Source of the DNA: Gammaproteobacteria bacterium
GTDB lineage: Bacteria; Pseudomonadota; Gammaproteobacteria; Xanthomonadales; SZUA-36
DNA: 64,000 bases
NCBI GenBank assembly: GCA_021772935.1
Contig: JAJFLA010000041.1
Span: 1 to 64,000 of the forward strand
Direction of reading: 5' to 3'
The stretch's first letter is position 1; each line of letters begins with the position of its first letter. A program made the translations under genes and the position numbers. Positions 1-7,279 of the stretch are shown here, piece after piece. The notes under the pieces are model-generated. The model was given only the letters and a program-made list of their open reading frames with translations, was not told the DNA's origin and made no database searches.

Positions 1-137
1 CAGTGATTCCGGGAATCTGAACACTGATTCCGGAAAAACCGGGAAAGTGTTCAAATTGAACCAGAATCGCCGTTCACGTTAAACCGGAATAGGTGTTCAG
101 ATTGAACCAGAATCAGTGTTCAGATTGGGCCAGAATA
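1..137. repeat. Repeat cluster resembling IS21-family ends
   Basis: Four direct copies of a roughly 22-base unit, pattern GTTCA-N(8-9)-CC(A/G)GAAT, start near 47, 70, 93 and 116. An inverted stretch of the same unit covers about 5 to 33. Multiple repeats of this form are known at the ends of IS21-family elements, where the transposase binds. No istA or istB gene is present in the window, and the alpA-like gene starts immediately after the last copy. The assignment rests on resemblance only. The repeats could instead be operator sites of the element's own regulator. Confidence 0.4.
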
Positions 138-358
138 TGCAACTTCCAGCAGTCATTGCTCGTACTGGGCTCTCTCGCTCTACCATCTACCAACAAATGT
201 CTTTGAGGCAATTCCCTCGCTCAATTAAACTCGGACCCCGAGCAGTTGGCTGGGTTGAAGTTGACGTAGACAATTGGATTAAAGGTAAGATTAACCAGGC
301 AAAACCGGTAAAAAGACCAAAATTTTCAGACATAATGGCTCAGAGCGAAGGCAAATGA
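137..358 (+). CDS. AlpA-family excisionase/transcriptional regulator
   Basis: A 73-residue protein with one winged HTH of the AlpA/MerR type: an N-terminal helix-turn-helix (IARTGLSRSTIYQQ) followed by the usual FPRSIKLGPRAVGW wing and a D-x-W-I helix. In P4-like elements AlpA activates the integrase or acts in excision. A GTG 21 bases upstream would extend the frame, but it lies inside the repeat cluster, so the ATG at 137 is preferred. The gene is convergent with the replication-like gene, with a 3-base gap between stops. The family call is firm; its target in this element is unknown. Confidence 0.8.
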   Translation: MQLPAVIARTGLSRSTIYQQMSLRQFPRSIKLGPRAVGWVEVDVDNWIKGKINQAKPVKRPKFSDIMAQSEGK

Positions 359-361
359 CTG

Positions 362-1249
362 TCATGTTGCAGGTGTCCGTATTTGGTTATTCAGTTGTTG
401 TATTTTAGAATTGCGCTGAACCCATTCAAGAATGAATTGCCGGTACTGAGCCATGTTCATAATGTGCTGTGGTGCTTTACCCAGATCATGAATACCAAGT
501 GCAACTGCAAATGCCTCAAGTTGGTTGTCATCACGGGGAAGAGTGGTTGCCGATTCAGCCTCGGATCTCCTGATGGGTTCTATCGCTTCTTTCCATCGTT
601 CATCTCGGAGATAGTTCTCAGGGTTCCATATAAAACCTGCCAAGCATCTTCTGTCGTTCGCTTTTCTGTTTTCGGTGTCGGCAATCAAGAGGTCTGCATC
701 AGGCCTTAACCTTTTCCACTCCCGCGCGGCAGCTTTTTGATTTACTTTTTTTGGATACACACACCACCATCGTTCAAAACCATCAGACTGTTCACTGGAC
801 TGTGACCCCTGACTGTTGTGTGTTTGTTCAATAGTTATGTTATTAAGTTGTTCGTGTGATTCTCCGTCACAATGCTTCGTTTGAAAATCACAATGCCTGT
901 GATTCTCCGTCACAATGCTTTCGTTTTCCGTCACAATACCATTGTGATTCTCCGTCACATTCAGTTGTGACTTTCTGTCATCTTGGTCTAGGTGGAACCA
1001 GACATATTTTGAGTTCTGCCCACCGTTTCTGTTTTCGGTGGAAATCAGTCCTCTTTCAACGAGAATCTTAATATTTCTAGCAACGGTTTCACGAGTCGTA
1101 TTGATGTCTTTTGCTATGGTTGCGTGGCTCGGATAACACTTACCCGTCTTGTCGTTGTGATAATCGGCAAGAGATACCAGTACAAACTTTGCAGTCGTTG
1201 AAAGACCCGCATCAGTCTTCTTTGCAAGCAACCGCATCCTGTTACTCAT
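362..1249 (-). CDS. HTH replication-like protein of the element
   Basis: A 295-residue protein. Residues about 15 to 85 form a winged helix of the HTH_36 type (LSTTAKFVLVSLADYH, then CYPSHATIAKDINTTRETVA and a basic wing), as in phage replication-initiation and RepO/DnaD-like proteins. The middle (about 95 to 150) is polar, low in complexity and has repeated VTEN motifs. The C-terminal part, from about 160, contains FERWWCVYPKKVNQKAAAREW, also common in phage replication-region proteins. It is the last gene of the leftward operon and overlaps the preceding gene by 8 bases. The likely role is replication initiation or helicase loading for the element. Autoregulation is also possible. Confidence 0.6.
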   Translation of the reverse strand: MSNRMRLLAKKTDAGLSTTAKFVLVSLADYHNDKTGKCYPSHATIAKDINTTRETVARNIKILVERGLISTENRNGGQNSKYVWFHLDQDDRKSQLNVTENHNGIVTENESIVTENHRHCDFQTKHCDGESHEQLNNITIEQTHNSQGSQSSEQSDGFERWWCVYPKKVNQKAAAREWKRLRPDADLLIADTENRKANDRRCLAGFIWNPENYLRDERWKEAIEPIRRSEAESATTLPRDDNQLEAFAVALGIHDLGKAPQHIMNMAQYRQFILEWVQRNSKIQQLNNQIRTPAT

Positions 1250-1454
1250 GACTCAGACACAACCTCGCAACGCCCACATACCTGGCAGGTGGAAACGATG
1301 ATTTTGTTGGGTTTGTTCCCGTTGATTTGCGGGCTATATTCCCACCACAGAGGTATACGCCAGTGAACTCAGAGTCGGGGGATGGTGCATACAGTTCGCA
1401 TTCCTTGGAAAGGATGCGCCTGATTCTTTTGGTAGGTTTGTTATAATTGTTCAT
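1242..1454 (-). CDS. Small hypothetical protein of the element
   Basis: A 70-residue basic protein with no recognised domain. Its stop codon overlaps the start of the replication-like gene by 8 bases, which suggests translational coupling and supports its being real. It has two cysteines and several Ser-Pro and Thr-Pro pairs. I assign no function. Confidence 0.45.
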   Translation of the reverse strand: MNNYNKPTKRIRRILSKECELYAPSPDSEFTGVYLCGGNIARKSTGTNPTKSSFPPARYVGVARLCLSHE

Positions 1455-1547
1455 GACTGATACTCCAGTCGCTTATTAGAGGCCACCCAACTTCAGACTT
1501 GGGTGGTTTCTTTGTTTAGGGGTTCGGTTCTCTCCCAATCTTGATGC

Positions 1548-1802
1548 TCATGCCGCTGTTTCCCTCTTGAAGGGGCGAAACATGTAAAGCGGACAAGCAG
1601 ATGATGTGCAGTCCTTGATAAAGGTGCGAAAACTCGGCTCCAAATGGTCAGAGAATCCATTTCCCTGCTCAGAGGCTGAGCAACCTACACATTGAGAGCA
1701 AAATGCGTTTATGGCATTTTTTCTGGTGGGTTTTCGGTGGAAACGCTTAATGGGGTTTGATTCGGGTTTACTGACGCCTGGTTCTGATTTACGGGTATTC
1801 AT
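1548..1802 (-). CDS. Cys-rich phage-type small protein
   Basis: An 84-residue protein. The central part reads NAINAFCSQCVGCSAS, then a spacer, then FIKDCTSSACPLYMFRPFK. The CxxCxxC cluster followed by a second CxxxxC and the C-P-L-Y-x-x-R-P ending is a pattern seen in small phage and island proteins thought to bind zinc. It starts 4 bases inside the HTH gene (ATGA overlap), so the two are probably translated together. The biochemical role is unknown. Confidence 0.6.
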   Translation of the reverse strand: MNTRKSEPGVSKPESNPIKRFHRKPTRKNAINAFCSQCVGCSASEQGNGFSDHLEPSFRTFIKDCTSSACPLYMFRPFKRETAA

Positions 1803-1996
1803 TCATCACCCCGCTCATAACGCTCGATCTCCTCAAACGATATGCGAACGTGTCGCCCAAGATAGAAAGCCTTTAGCTTTCTCTCGTCAATCAGGTTGTA
1901 TATGTGCTGACGGGAACAATCCCAACGGTTGGCCAGCTTTATAGGTGAAGTAGCTGCATGAGTAATCTTAGGTACTTGTTCTGAATTGTTTCGCAT
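1799..1996 (-). CDS. HTH excisionase-like protein
   Basis: A 65-residue protein with a single HTH_17/excisionase-type winged helix: LANRWDCSRQHIYNLI, then RKLKAFYLGRHVRISFEEIERY. Proteins of this form act as recombination directionality factors (Xis) or as regulators of the integrase gene. It overlaps the Cys-rich gene by 4 bases and sits two genes after the integrase, as expected for xis. AlpA at the other end is a second candidate directionality factor. Confidence 0.7.
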   Translation of the reverse strand: MRNNSEQVPKITHAATSPIKLANRWDCSRQHIYNLIDERKLKAFYLGRHVRISFEEIERYERGDE

Positions 1997-2052
1997 GATT
2001 GGCTCCTGTTGTTACGCAGGATCAAGTATTGCGCACTTGTGAAGATTATTAC

Positions 2053-2730
2053 TTAGAGATAGCGGATCGCCTTAATTCTTACCTCAATCGCAGCTTTTTG
2101 CCAATCTGAAATAAGCGTCGCGGGGTTCCCAACATCCAATTCAGGATGTGCATCTTTGTCATGCAAATACGCCTCATTTTTTAGATGGTTAAATATCTCC
2201 ATTGCCCTTGGATTGCCTTGAGCTTGAGCGTCGAGCATCCGTAAATATAAAGGCCATTTATTTTTGTGTTTCCTGAATATGACCAGTTCTTGCTTACGTG
2301 ACCTTTGCTGGTATTTCAGTGTTTCATAAATATTATCAAGTTGTGGTTTAAGTGGACGATTCAAATCAAATGAAGCCATGACCAGATGACTTCCATGACC
2401 GCCTTGCACGTCCGGTGGATTGAGAGTTATCGCCCCACTTGGATCAATCAATTGTGTTTGAACCGAAATAGGATGGTTACCGAAAGGGTCTGAAAGGAAC
2501 CTGAGACGAAAGACCTTTAGGCAAATGTTAAAATCTTCCGGCCCTGGGGTTCGTAAGATTCCTTCTGCATTTCTAAGGTCAGTGCCTCGACTCCAAACTC
2601 GCTGATATTCTGGATCGCGCCTCAAGAACTCCCACCTCCAATTCCCTTCAGAAATGTCATCATAAGAATCTGGGTAAGCGTCTCTATCCTGCCAATTTGG
2701 AATGCCCGAGCCACAAGAAGGAATATTCAA
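2053..2730 (-). CDS. Protein with DUF6499-like N-terminal region
   Basis: A 225-residue protein. The first 45 residues contain NWQDRDAYPD and WRWEFLRRDPEYQRVW, the pattern of the short DUF6499-type 'transcriptional regulator-like' domain found in proteobacterial islands. The remainder, about 70 to 225, is not recognised and has a basic stretch near 140 to 155. It starts in a 4-base ATGA overlap with the integrase stop, so it is probably co-translated with the integrase. A role in DNA binding within the element is possible, but only the N-terminal match supports it. Confidence 0.6.
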   Translation of the reverse strand: MNIPSCGSGIPNWQDRDAYPDSYDDISEGNWRWEFLRRDPEYQRVWSRGTDLRNAEGILRTPGPEDFNICLKVFRLRFLSDPFGNHPISVQTQLIDPSGAITLNPPDVQGGHGSHLVMASFDLNRPLKPQLDNIYETLKYQQRSRKQELVIFRKHKNKWPLYLRMLDAQAQGNPRAMEIFNHLKNEAYLHDKDAHPELDVGNPATLISDWQKAAIEVRIKAIRYL

Positions 2731-4094
2731 TTGATTCCCTCAAAGCTTGGCAGTTTTCTAACCACCTCTTTCTTTAAGGCATCCTGTATCACGTGCCCGT
2801 AGTGTTTCTCACATGTTGCCACGGTATCTCCGAGCAATGCCGCAACATCTCGGATACTCATACCTGGTTTTCCTTTTTTTGTTTCCAGCAGCAGTGTTGC
2901 ATAGGTATGGCGCAAGATGTGAAAGGATATTGTTGGTTCTATTTCAGCTTTCTTGCAAGCCTCAAGCATGGGTCTGGTCTGGTGACTTCGCCCCCATTCG
3001 CCGTCATCCTTATGGGTCAACAGGAAGTCATTTCTGCCCTTCCCTTCTGTCAGTGAATTGAAAAACCTTATTCCAGCATCAGACAAAGGAATATCTCTCA
3101 TTTTGCCGGTTTTACTGATTCGAATGTGTATGTGATCGCCCTTGAAATCATCCACTAATAAATTGCACAACTCACCATACCGGCAACCGGTCATCAGAGC
3201 AGCCCGCGCCATTAGTCTGAAGTCATCGGAGCAGGCTTTTAAGAGGTCTTGGGCTTGCTTTTGGGAGAGGTGGGCAATACGGGGTGCGTCTGCATTCTCA
3301 AATGGCTTAACACGTGACCAGGCATCCTTATTGGCGGTGTGATCATTTCGCCATGCGAAATTGAGAGCGGCTTTCAGGACAGTGAGAATACGATTCACAC
3401 TGCTCTTTCGCTTGCGCTGCATTTCGGGTGTCCATTGTTTATAAGGCAGCTTTTTATAAGAGTAAATCTTGTGACCTTTTGGCTTTGTGTACTTTCCAGT
3501 GAAGGTTTTAATGGCAAACGGGGGCTTAGGCTTCCCTAATGGTGTCCGGGGTGGGGTTTGGGCCATGTTACGCACCCAGTGGTCAATTTGAGGTGTTGTA
3601 AGGCTATTTACGGGGGTGCTGCCCAACTGATCGAGGATATGTCGCTTGCAAATCTGTTCTGTGCTTTCGTGGGACTTGCGATTGAGTTTAAACCAATCAA
3701 GATAATCTGTGACGGCATCTGTAACAGTGTAACCAGTCCTCCTAGCAGAAGGGGTTTCGACTGCCTGTGCTGCCTGGTGAAAGGTCTCGGCAGCGTGGCG
3801 GGCCTGTGTGAAGCTCAAAACAATTTCACCGTCCGCTGGGTGGTGATCGTCCGTGTCACCTATTGTCCGTTTGATGTATTTTCCTTTCGCCCTAGCCCGT
3901 ACACACCAAACCGCACCATCCAAATTCTTTCGGTACCCAAGGTGTAACCCAGCGTCAATTTCCATCCAGTATGGTTCACCCTGTGGCTTTAATCGCTGCC
4001 GTACCTCTTTTGACTTAAGGTTAGCCTTTGACTTATGTTTCGCCTTTGTCATTTTTTGTGTTTCATGCTTGGGTAATATGGGTAATTTTATCAC
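2727..4094 (-). CDS. Tyrosine recombinase/integrase
   Basis: A 455-residue phage-type integrase. The N-terminal basic segment and arm-binding region occupy about 1 to 110, and a core-binding SAM-like domain about 120 to 265 carries a lysine/proline-rich insertion near 183 to 220. The catalytic domain shows R305 (TGCRYGEL), K328, H392-x-x-R395 (FHILRHTY) and the nucleophile Y432 (EKHYGH). The usual second His is Asp (LLGD), as in a number of island integrases. The frame opens with GTG at 4094, but an ATG at 4052 (residue 15) is equally plausible because neither has a clear ribosome binding site. It lies about 110 bases from the tRNA-Glu fragment that marks the element end and should catalyse integration there. 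Confidence 0.93.
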   Translation of the reverse strand: MIKLPILPKHETQKMTKAKHKSKANLKSKEVRQRLKPQGEPYWMEIDAGLHLGYRKNLDGAVWCVRARAKGKYIKRTIGDTDDHHPADGEIVLSFTQARHAAETFHQAAQAVETPSARRTGYTVTDAVTDYLDWFKLNRKSHESTEQICKRHILDQLGSTPVNSLTTPQIDHWVRNMAQTPPRTPLGKPKPPFAIKTFTGKYTKPKGHKIYSYKKLPYKQWTPEMQRKRKSSVNRILTVLKAALNFAWRNDHTANKDAWSRVKPFENADAPRIAHLSQKQAQDLLKACSDDFRLMARAALMTGCRYGELCNLLVDDFKGDHIHIRISKTGKMRDIPLSDAGIRFFNSLTEGKGRNDFLLTHKDDGEWGRSHQTRPMLEACKKAEIEPTISFHILRHTYATLLLETKKGKPGMSIRDVAALLGDTVATCEKHYGHVIQDALKKEVVRKLPSFEGIN

Positions 4095-4158
4095 CCAAAA
4101 ACAACTATTGGCAACTGTTATAAAGTTATATCTATATCTTCTATATCCCTTGTTACAT

Positions 4159-4212
4159 AAAGGGTTTATGACTTCATAACCGTTACCAATACATAACCCT
4201 GATAAACCCTTT
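4159..4212. repeat. Inverted repeat spanning the element/tRNA junction
   Basis: The 11-base sequence AAAGGGTTTAT (4159-4169) is repeated in exact inverted form at 4202-4212. The last six bases of the second arm are the first six of the tRNA-Glu fragment. Between the arms lies a smaller imperfect palindrome around GGTTTATGACTTCATAACC. The placement at the crossover suggests integrase or excisionase binding sites. The sequence shows the symmetry; the role is inferred. Confidence 0.55.
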
Positions 4213-4252
4213 CACGGCGGCAACAGGGGTTCGAATCCCCTAGGGGACGCCA
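4207..4252 (+). mobile_element. Attachment site: 3' fragment of tRNA-Glu(TTC)
   Basis: These 46 bases match the 3' part of bacterial tRNA-Glu from the end of the 5' anticodon stem through the anticodon loop (CTTTCAC), the T arm (TTCGAAT loop with AGGGG/CCCCT stem), the acceptor strand AGGGGAC, the discriminator G and CCA. The bases before it do not continue the tRNA, so it is a truncated copy and not a functional gene. Identity begins at the anticodon stem-loop, a common crossover point for integrases that use tRNA genes. An intact copy should lie at the other end of the element. Confidence 0.9.
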
Positions 4253-4256
4253 TACA

Positions 4257-4434
4257 TAAAAAAAGCTCACCATTAAGGTGGGCTTTTTTTATGTCCGGCA
4301 TTCCCAGGGGATCGAACCACTAGTCGGGCAGCGCCCTGCAAGCTACCCAGTACCCCACTTGGAATAAAGCTCACCTTAAGGTGGATCCTTTTATACATTT
4401 CTCTTGGGGATCAAAACACCAGTCGGGTATCCTA
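4257..4434 (+). repeat. Imperfect duplication of the terminator region
   Basis: The stretch from the terminator to about 4335 (AAAGCTCACC, AAGGTGG, GGGGATC, CCA/ACTAGTCGGG landmarks) recurs in decayed form from about 4365 to 4434. In the second copy the hairpin has lost much of its stem and its T run. No gene lies in 4253-4475 apart from this. The first copy also contains, on the minus strand, GGTTCGATCCCC, which looks like a tRNA T arm, but no full cloverleaf could be drawn. Confidence 0.55.
4264..4290 (+). terminator. Rho-independent terminator of the tRNA-Glu transcript
   Basis: An 8-bp stem (AGCTCACC paired with GGTGGGCT, one G-T wobble), a 5-base loop and a run of seven T. It stands 11 bases after the tRNA CCA end and would have terminated the original tRNA-Glu transcript before the element inserted. 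Confidence 0.85.
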
Positions 4435-4475
4435 ATATCACTTTCTTCAACGACCGATGCCCTGAGGAACCAACA

Positions 4476-4817
4476 GTGACCAGATTAATTCCAATACTTG
4501 CCTTAGCGTTGATTTCGACGGCCGCATGGGCTGACTGGGCAGTCAAGGGTGAAGGCAACTTTAGTTGTGCGGAATATGTATCCGCAAAAAGAAGTAATAG
4601 TGCAAAGCTCTATAGCTCAATCACGTGGGTGCAGGGTTTTATCACCGGTGTCAACTACCAACGTGCGAAGGCGATGGAGCGCGGCTCTTTTATTGGTCAG
4701 GAGTTACCCGCTGCATCAATCGTGCGTTGGCTTGAAAATTATTGCCAGGAGAACCTGCAGGACGACCTGGCGGATGCCGCAGAAACACTTGTCATAGAAC
4801 TCGGAAGCAGCGATTAA
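4476..4817 (+). CDS. Small periplasmic protein, Rap1a/HdeA-like
   Basis: A 113-residue protein if the GTG at 4476 is used. That start has an upstream TGAGGA and gives a clean signal peptide (VTRLIPILALALISTAAWA). An in-frame start at 4404 would bury the signal sequence. The mature part has two cysteines (NFSCAEYV and ENYCQEN) and the pattern WVQGFITG... ASIVRWLENYCQENPLDDLADAA-like C-terminal helix, seen in small periplasmic proteins of the Rap1a/HdeA-like group. The exact family is uncertain. It is the first chromosomal gene after the element and appears monocistronic. Confidence 0.6.
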   Translation: MTRLIPILALALISTAAWADWAVKGEGNFSCAEYVSAKRSNSAKLYSSITWVQGFITGVNYQRAKAMERGSFIGQELPAASIVRWLENYCQENLQDDLADAAETLVIELGSSD

Positions 4818-4857
4818 CTCACTACAAAAACCGTAAAATTATAGATGAAATGTGTAC

Positions 4858-6174
4858 TTAACGGCTGAGTCGGTAAATAAGAATCGCAGCTCTTTGAACG
4901 GCTATGGGAATAGAGTCCAGATCGAGCGACTCATTTGGCGTGTGCCCACCCTTGCCATAGGCTCCCATACCCGCCAGTCCATCCGTGTAGGGCGCAACAA
5001 AAGAGATATCCGCAGCACCTCGTTTTGAAGCATCGAGTATTGGCATGGCTTCACGACCAAGATCCAGGTTGATGGATGAAAGCATATCCCGCAGTTGTTG
5101 GTTTCCAACGCTAGGCGCCATCGCAGGGTAACCATCCCTAAAGCTGATGGAGGCTTCAGTCACGGGCAAATTTTGGGCGACCACCGCCCGCATCGCTTCA
5201 CGCGCACGTTCCATCTGTTGGTCTGAAATCGTGCGCATGCCGCCTCGCACGACAGCGCGGTTGGGAACAACATTGGTCTTGCCAAAGACCTTACCCTTGG
5301 GCTGCTCACAGCCCGCGTCAACTTCGGTGCCACCCATGATAGTACCCGCATTGAAAGTCAGGTATTCCTCACCCCTGACCTCGGTGTAAAACCCGTTGAG
5401 AATCCTTGCGGTCTCAAATATTGCCCCGGCCCCGGTTTTGTCATTAAAAATGCCGGCGGAGTGGGCTTGCTTGCCTCTCACTTCAAGACACCATGCACTC
5501 GAGCTGCGTCGCGATATCGTGGCCCACTCCTTACCGTCACTATCGATTCCTGATTCAAAACCGAGTGCAACATCGGCCCATCGACCCGCTTCGATCAAAT
5601 CCTTTCTGGCCACATGTACAGGCTTACCGGTTTCTTCCTCGTCACCGGTAAAGGCGACCATTATTTGGCTGTCATCCAAGGCTCCCACATGCTGCAAAGC
5701 TTTGAGTGCATAAATAATCACAACATCCCCTGCCTTCATGTCTTCCACACCTGGACCAGTGGCTGTTGAGCCTTCACGCACAAAAGTCTGAAACGCATCA
5801 TCCGGCTCAAAAACAGTATCCAGATGGCCGATCAACAAGATTTTTTTACCACGATTGCCATCATGCTTTGCAAACAGATGGCCTGCCCGCTTCATTTCAC
5901 TTGGCAAATCGATCCATCGTGTCTCAAAATTCAGTGCATCCAGTTCAGTTCGCAAAATCGCCCCGACCTGTTTAACACCTTGCTGGTTATAGGTGCCGCT
6001 ATTGATATTTACCAGGCTTTCAATCAGATCGATGGCTTCCTCAGTGTGAGATTCACTCCACTTGATTATGGCCAATTCATTAGCATCAAGGTTTTGTGCA
6101 GCAACCGTTGGACACGGGCAAGCAGAAAAAAACAGAAACAGAAGCATGAAATTGAAGATTTTAATGAGATGCAT
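4858..6174 (-). CDS. M20-family metallopeptidase, glutamate carboxypeptidase type
   Basis: A 438-residue secreted zinc peptidase. Residues 1 to about 26 are a signal peptide ending in TVAA. Metal-site motifs are in order: LLIGHLDTVF (His), GVEDMKAGD (bridging Asp), GDEEETG (catalytic and metal Glu), the dimerisation domain in the middle, and GKGGHTPNESLDL near the C-terminus (last metal His). This arrangement matches CPG2-like enzymes, which release C-terminal glutamate or other amino acids from folate-type or acyl conjugates in the periplasm. Substrate specificity cannot be read from the sequence. It stands alone, transcribed leftwards. Confidence 0.88.
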   Translation of the reverse strand: MHLIKIFNFMLLFLFFSACPCPTVAAQNLDANELAIIKWSESHTEEAIDLIESLVNINSGTYNQQGVKQVGAILRTELDALNFETRWIDLPSEMKRAGHLFAKHDGNRGKKILLIGHLDTVFEPDDAFQTFVREGSTATGPGVEDMKAGDVVIIYALKALQHVGALDDSQIMVAFTGDEEETGKPVHVARKDLIEAGRWADVALGFESGIDSDGKEWATISRRSSSAWCLEVRGKQAHSAGIFNDKTGAGAIFETARILNGFYTEVRGEEYLTFNAGTIMGGTEVDAGCEQPKGKVFGKTNVVPNRAVVRGGMRTISDQQMERAREAMRAVVAQNLPVTEASISFRDGYPAMAPSVGNQQLRDMLSSINLDLGREAMPILDASKRGAADISFVAPYTDGLAGMGAYGKGGHTPNESLDLDSIPIAVQRAAILIYRLSR

Positions 6175-6351
6175 CCACTTTATTTACGAATCGAACATCC
6201 TACAGGAAAAGCATGACAGGACGGTAAAGTGGCGTAACTTTGAAGCACACAGATCGAAAAAACTCCAACTGAAAAGTGGTCAGTCGGGTTTTACAGTAAA
6301 ACCATACTAGCCGAATAACATAGAGTAGCTTGACCAAAATTTCTGATTTAT

Positions 6352-7167
6352 TCAGAACATTTCCCGTTGCAAACCCAGCTCCGAAAGCACGCGGCTGGAT
6401 ATTTCTTCAATCGAGCAGTGAGTGGTCTGGAATACTGCAATCCCTTCCGTGCGCAACAAGCTTTCGGCCAGGTCAACCTCTTTGTGGCATTGTCTGAGTG
6501 AAGCGTAACGGCTGTTGGGCTTTCGGGTTTCGCGGATTTGTGCCAACCGGCCCGGTTCTATCATGAGACCAACAATTTTGCGCTTATAACGCTTCAAAAA
6601 AACGGGTAACCGCATTTCATCCAAATCGTCCTCGGTTAAGGGGTAATTGGCTGCTTTGACACCATAATGCAGCGCCATGTAAAGACAGGTCGGGGTTTTC
6701 CCTGAGCGCGACACACCGACCAGGATGAGGTCAGCTTGCTCAAACTCAATACTCTCACCATCATCGTGGCTGAGCGCAAAGTTAGTGGCTTCCATACGCT
6801 CTTCGTAACGGGCGAAGTCTTTTATGCCAAAGGTTCGGCCAATGGTGGGCTGAGGTTTGACACCCAAGGCCTGTTCCAATGTGTCCTGAAATGTTGCAAA
6901 AAGATCCAGCACAATGCCCTCGCTACTGTGGATCACGCTTGATATTTCCTTGTCAACGATGGTGTTGATAACTATCGGAGAGGCTTTATCAGTTTTGTTA
7001 GCGGCATTGATCTGCTTAACCGCCTCAAGCGCGGCATCTTCATCACCAACAAAAGGAATTCGCACCTGTTTGAATTTGATCTGGGGAAATTGTGCCAGCA
7101 AAGCGTGCCCAAGCGTCTCGCTGGTAATCGCTGTGCCATCAGAAACAAAAAAAAATGTTCTGGACAT
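6352..7167 (-). CDS. ppsR: PEP synthase regulatory protein (kinase/pyrophosphorylase)
   Basis: A 271-residue DUF299-family protein that inactivates PEP synthase by ADP-dependent phosphorylation of a threonine beside its catalytic His, and reactivates it by Pi-dependent pyrophosphorolysis. The start is the ATG at 7167, giving MSRTFFFVSDGTAITSETLG, the conserved family N-terminus; an upstream in-frame extension is not conserved. The nucleotide-binding motif LVGVSRSGKTPTCLYMA is present, with the family pattern ANYPL following it. It is divergent from ppsA, its target, with 112 bases between the start codons, which is the usual proteobacterial arrangement. Confidence 0.95.
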   Translation of the reverse strand: MSRTFFFVSDGTAITSETLGHALLAQFPQIKFKQVRIPFVGDEDAALEAVKQINAANKTDKASPIVINTIVDKEISSVIHSSEGIVLDLFATFQDTLEQALGVKPQPTIGRTFGIKDFARYEERMEATNFALSHDDGESIEFEQADLILVGVSRSGKTPTCLYMALHYGVKAANYPLTEDDLDEMRLPVFLKRYKRKIVGLMIEPGRLAQIRETRKPNSRYASLRQCHKEVDLAESLLRTEGIAVFQTTHCSIEEISSRVLSELGLQREMF

Positions 7168-7181
7168 AGGTAGAATCTCTT

Positions 7182-7210
7182 TTGTAGGGATAAAAGCTGT
7201 ACTGTATATG
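7182..7210 (+). promoter_or_regulatory. Possible sigma70 promoter of ppsA
   Basis: TTGTAG (7182-7187) and TATATG (7205-7210) are separated by 17 bases, about 70 bases upstream of the ppsA start. The -35 and -10 boxes are imperfect, so this is only a candidate. The interval must also contain the ppsR promoter on the other strand. Confidence 0.3.
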
Positions 7211-7279
7211 AATAGTAAGTGATTACGTGCGCTTGTAAAATGCCCGTGACACCCACGCAACGCTAATGAGGAAAAACCA

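Larger units (their letters stand above)
1..4252. mobile_element. Right end of an integrative element in tRNA-Glu
   Basis: The block is bounded on the right by a 46-base duplicate of the 3' part of tRNA-Glu(TTC) and runs off the left edge of the window. Next to that end is a tyrosine integrase read leftwards, followed on the same strand by closely packed small genes, several overlapping by 4 to 8 bases: an HTH excisionase-like protein, a Cys-rich protein and a replication-like HTH protein. An AlpA-type regulator sits at the far left on the opposite strand. This gene set is typical of phage satellites and small genomic islands. No capsid, conjugation or defence gene is visible in this part. 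The intact tRNA-Glu and the cargo should lie left of position 1. Confidence 0.8.

Noticed and set aside
4300-4360. A tRNA on the minus strand, suggested by GGTTCGATCCCC
   Set aside because: A T-arm-like motif is present but acceptor and anticodon stems do not pair, and the neighbouring second copy has lost it. It is at most a fossil.
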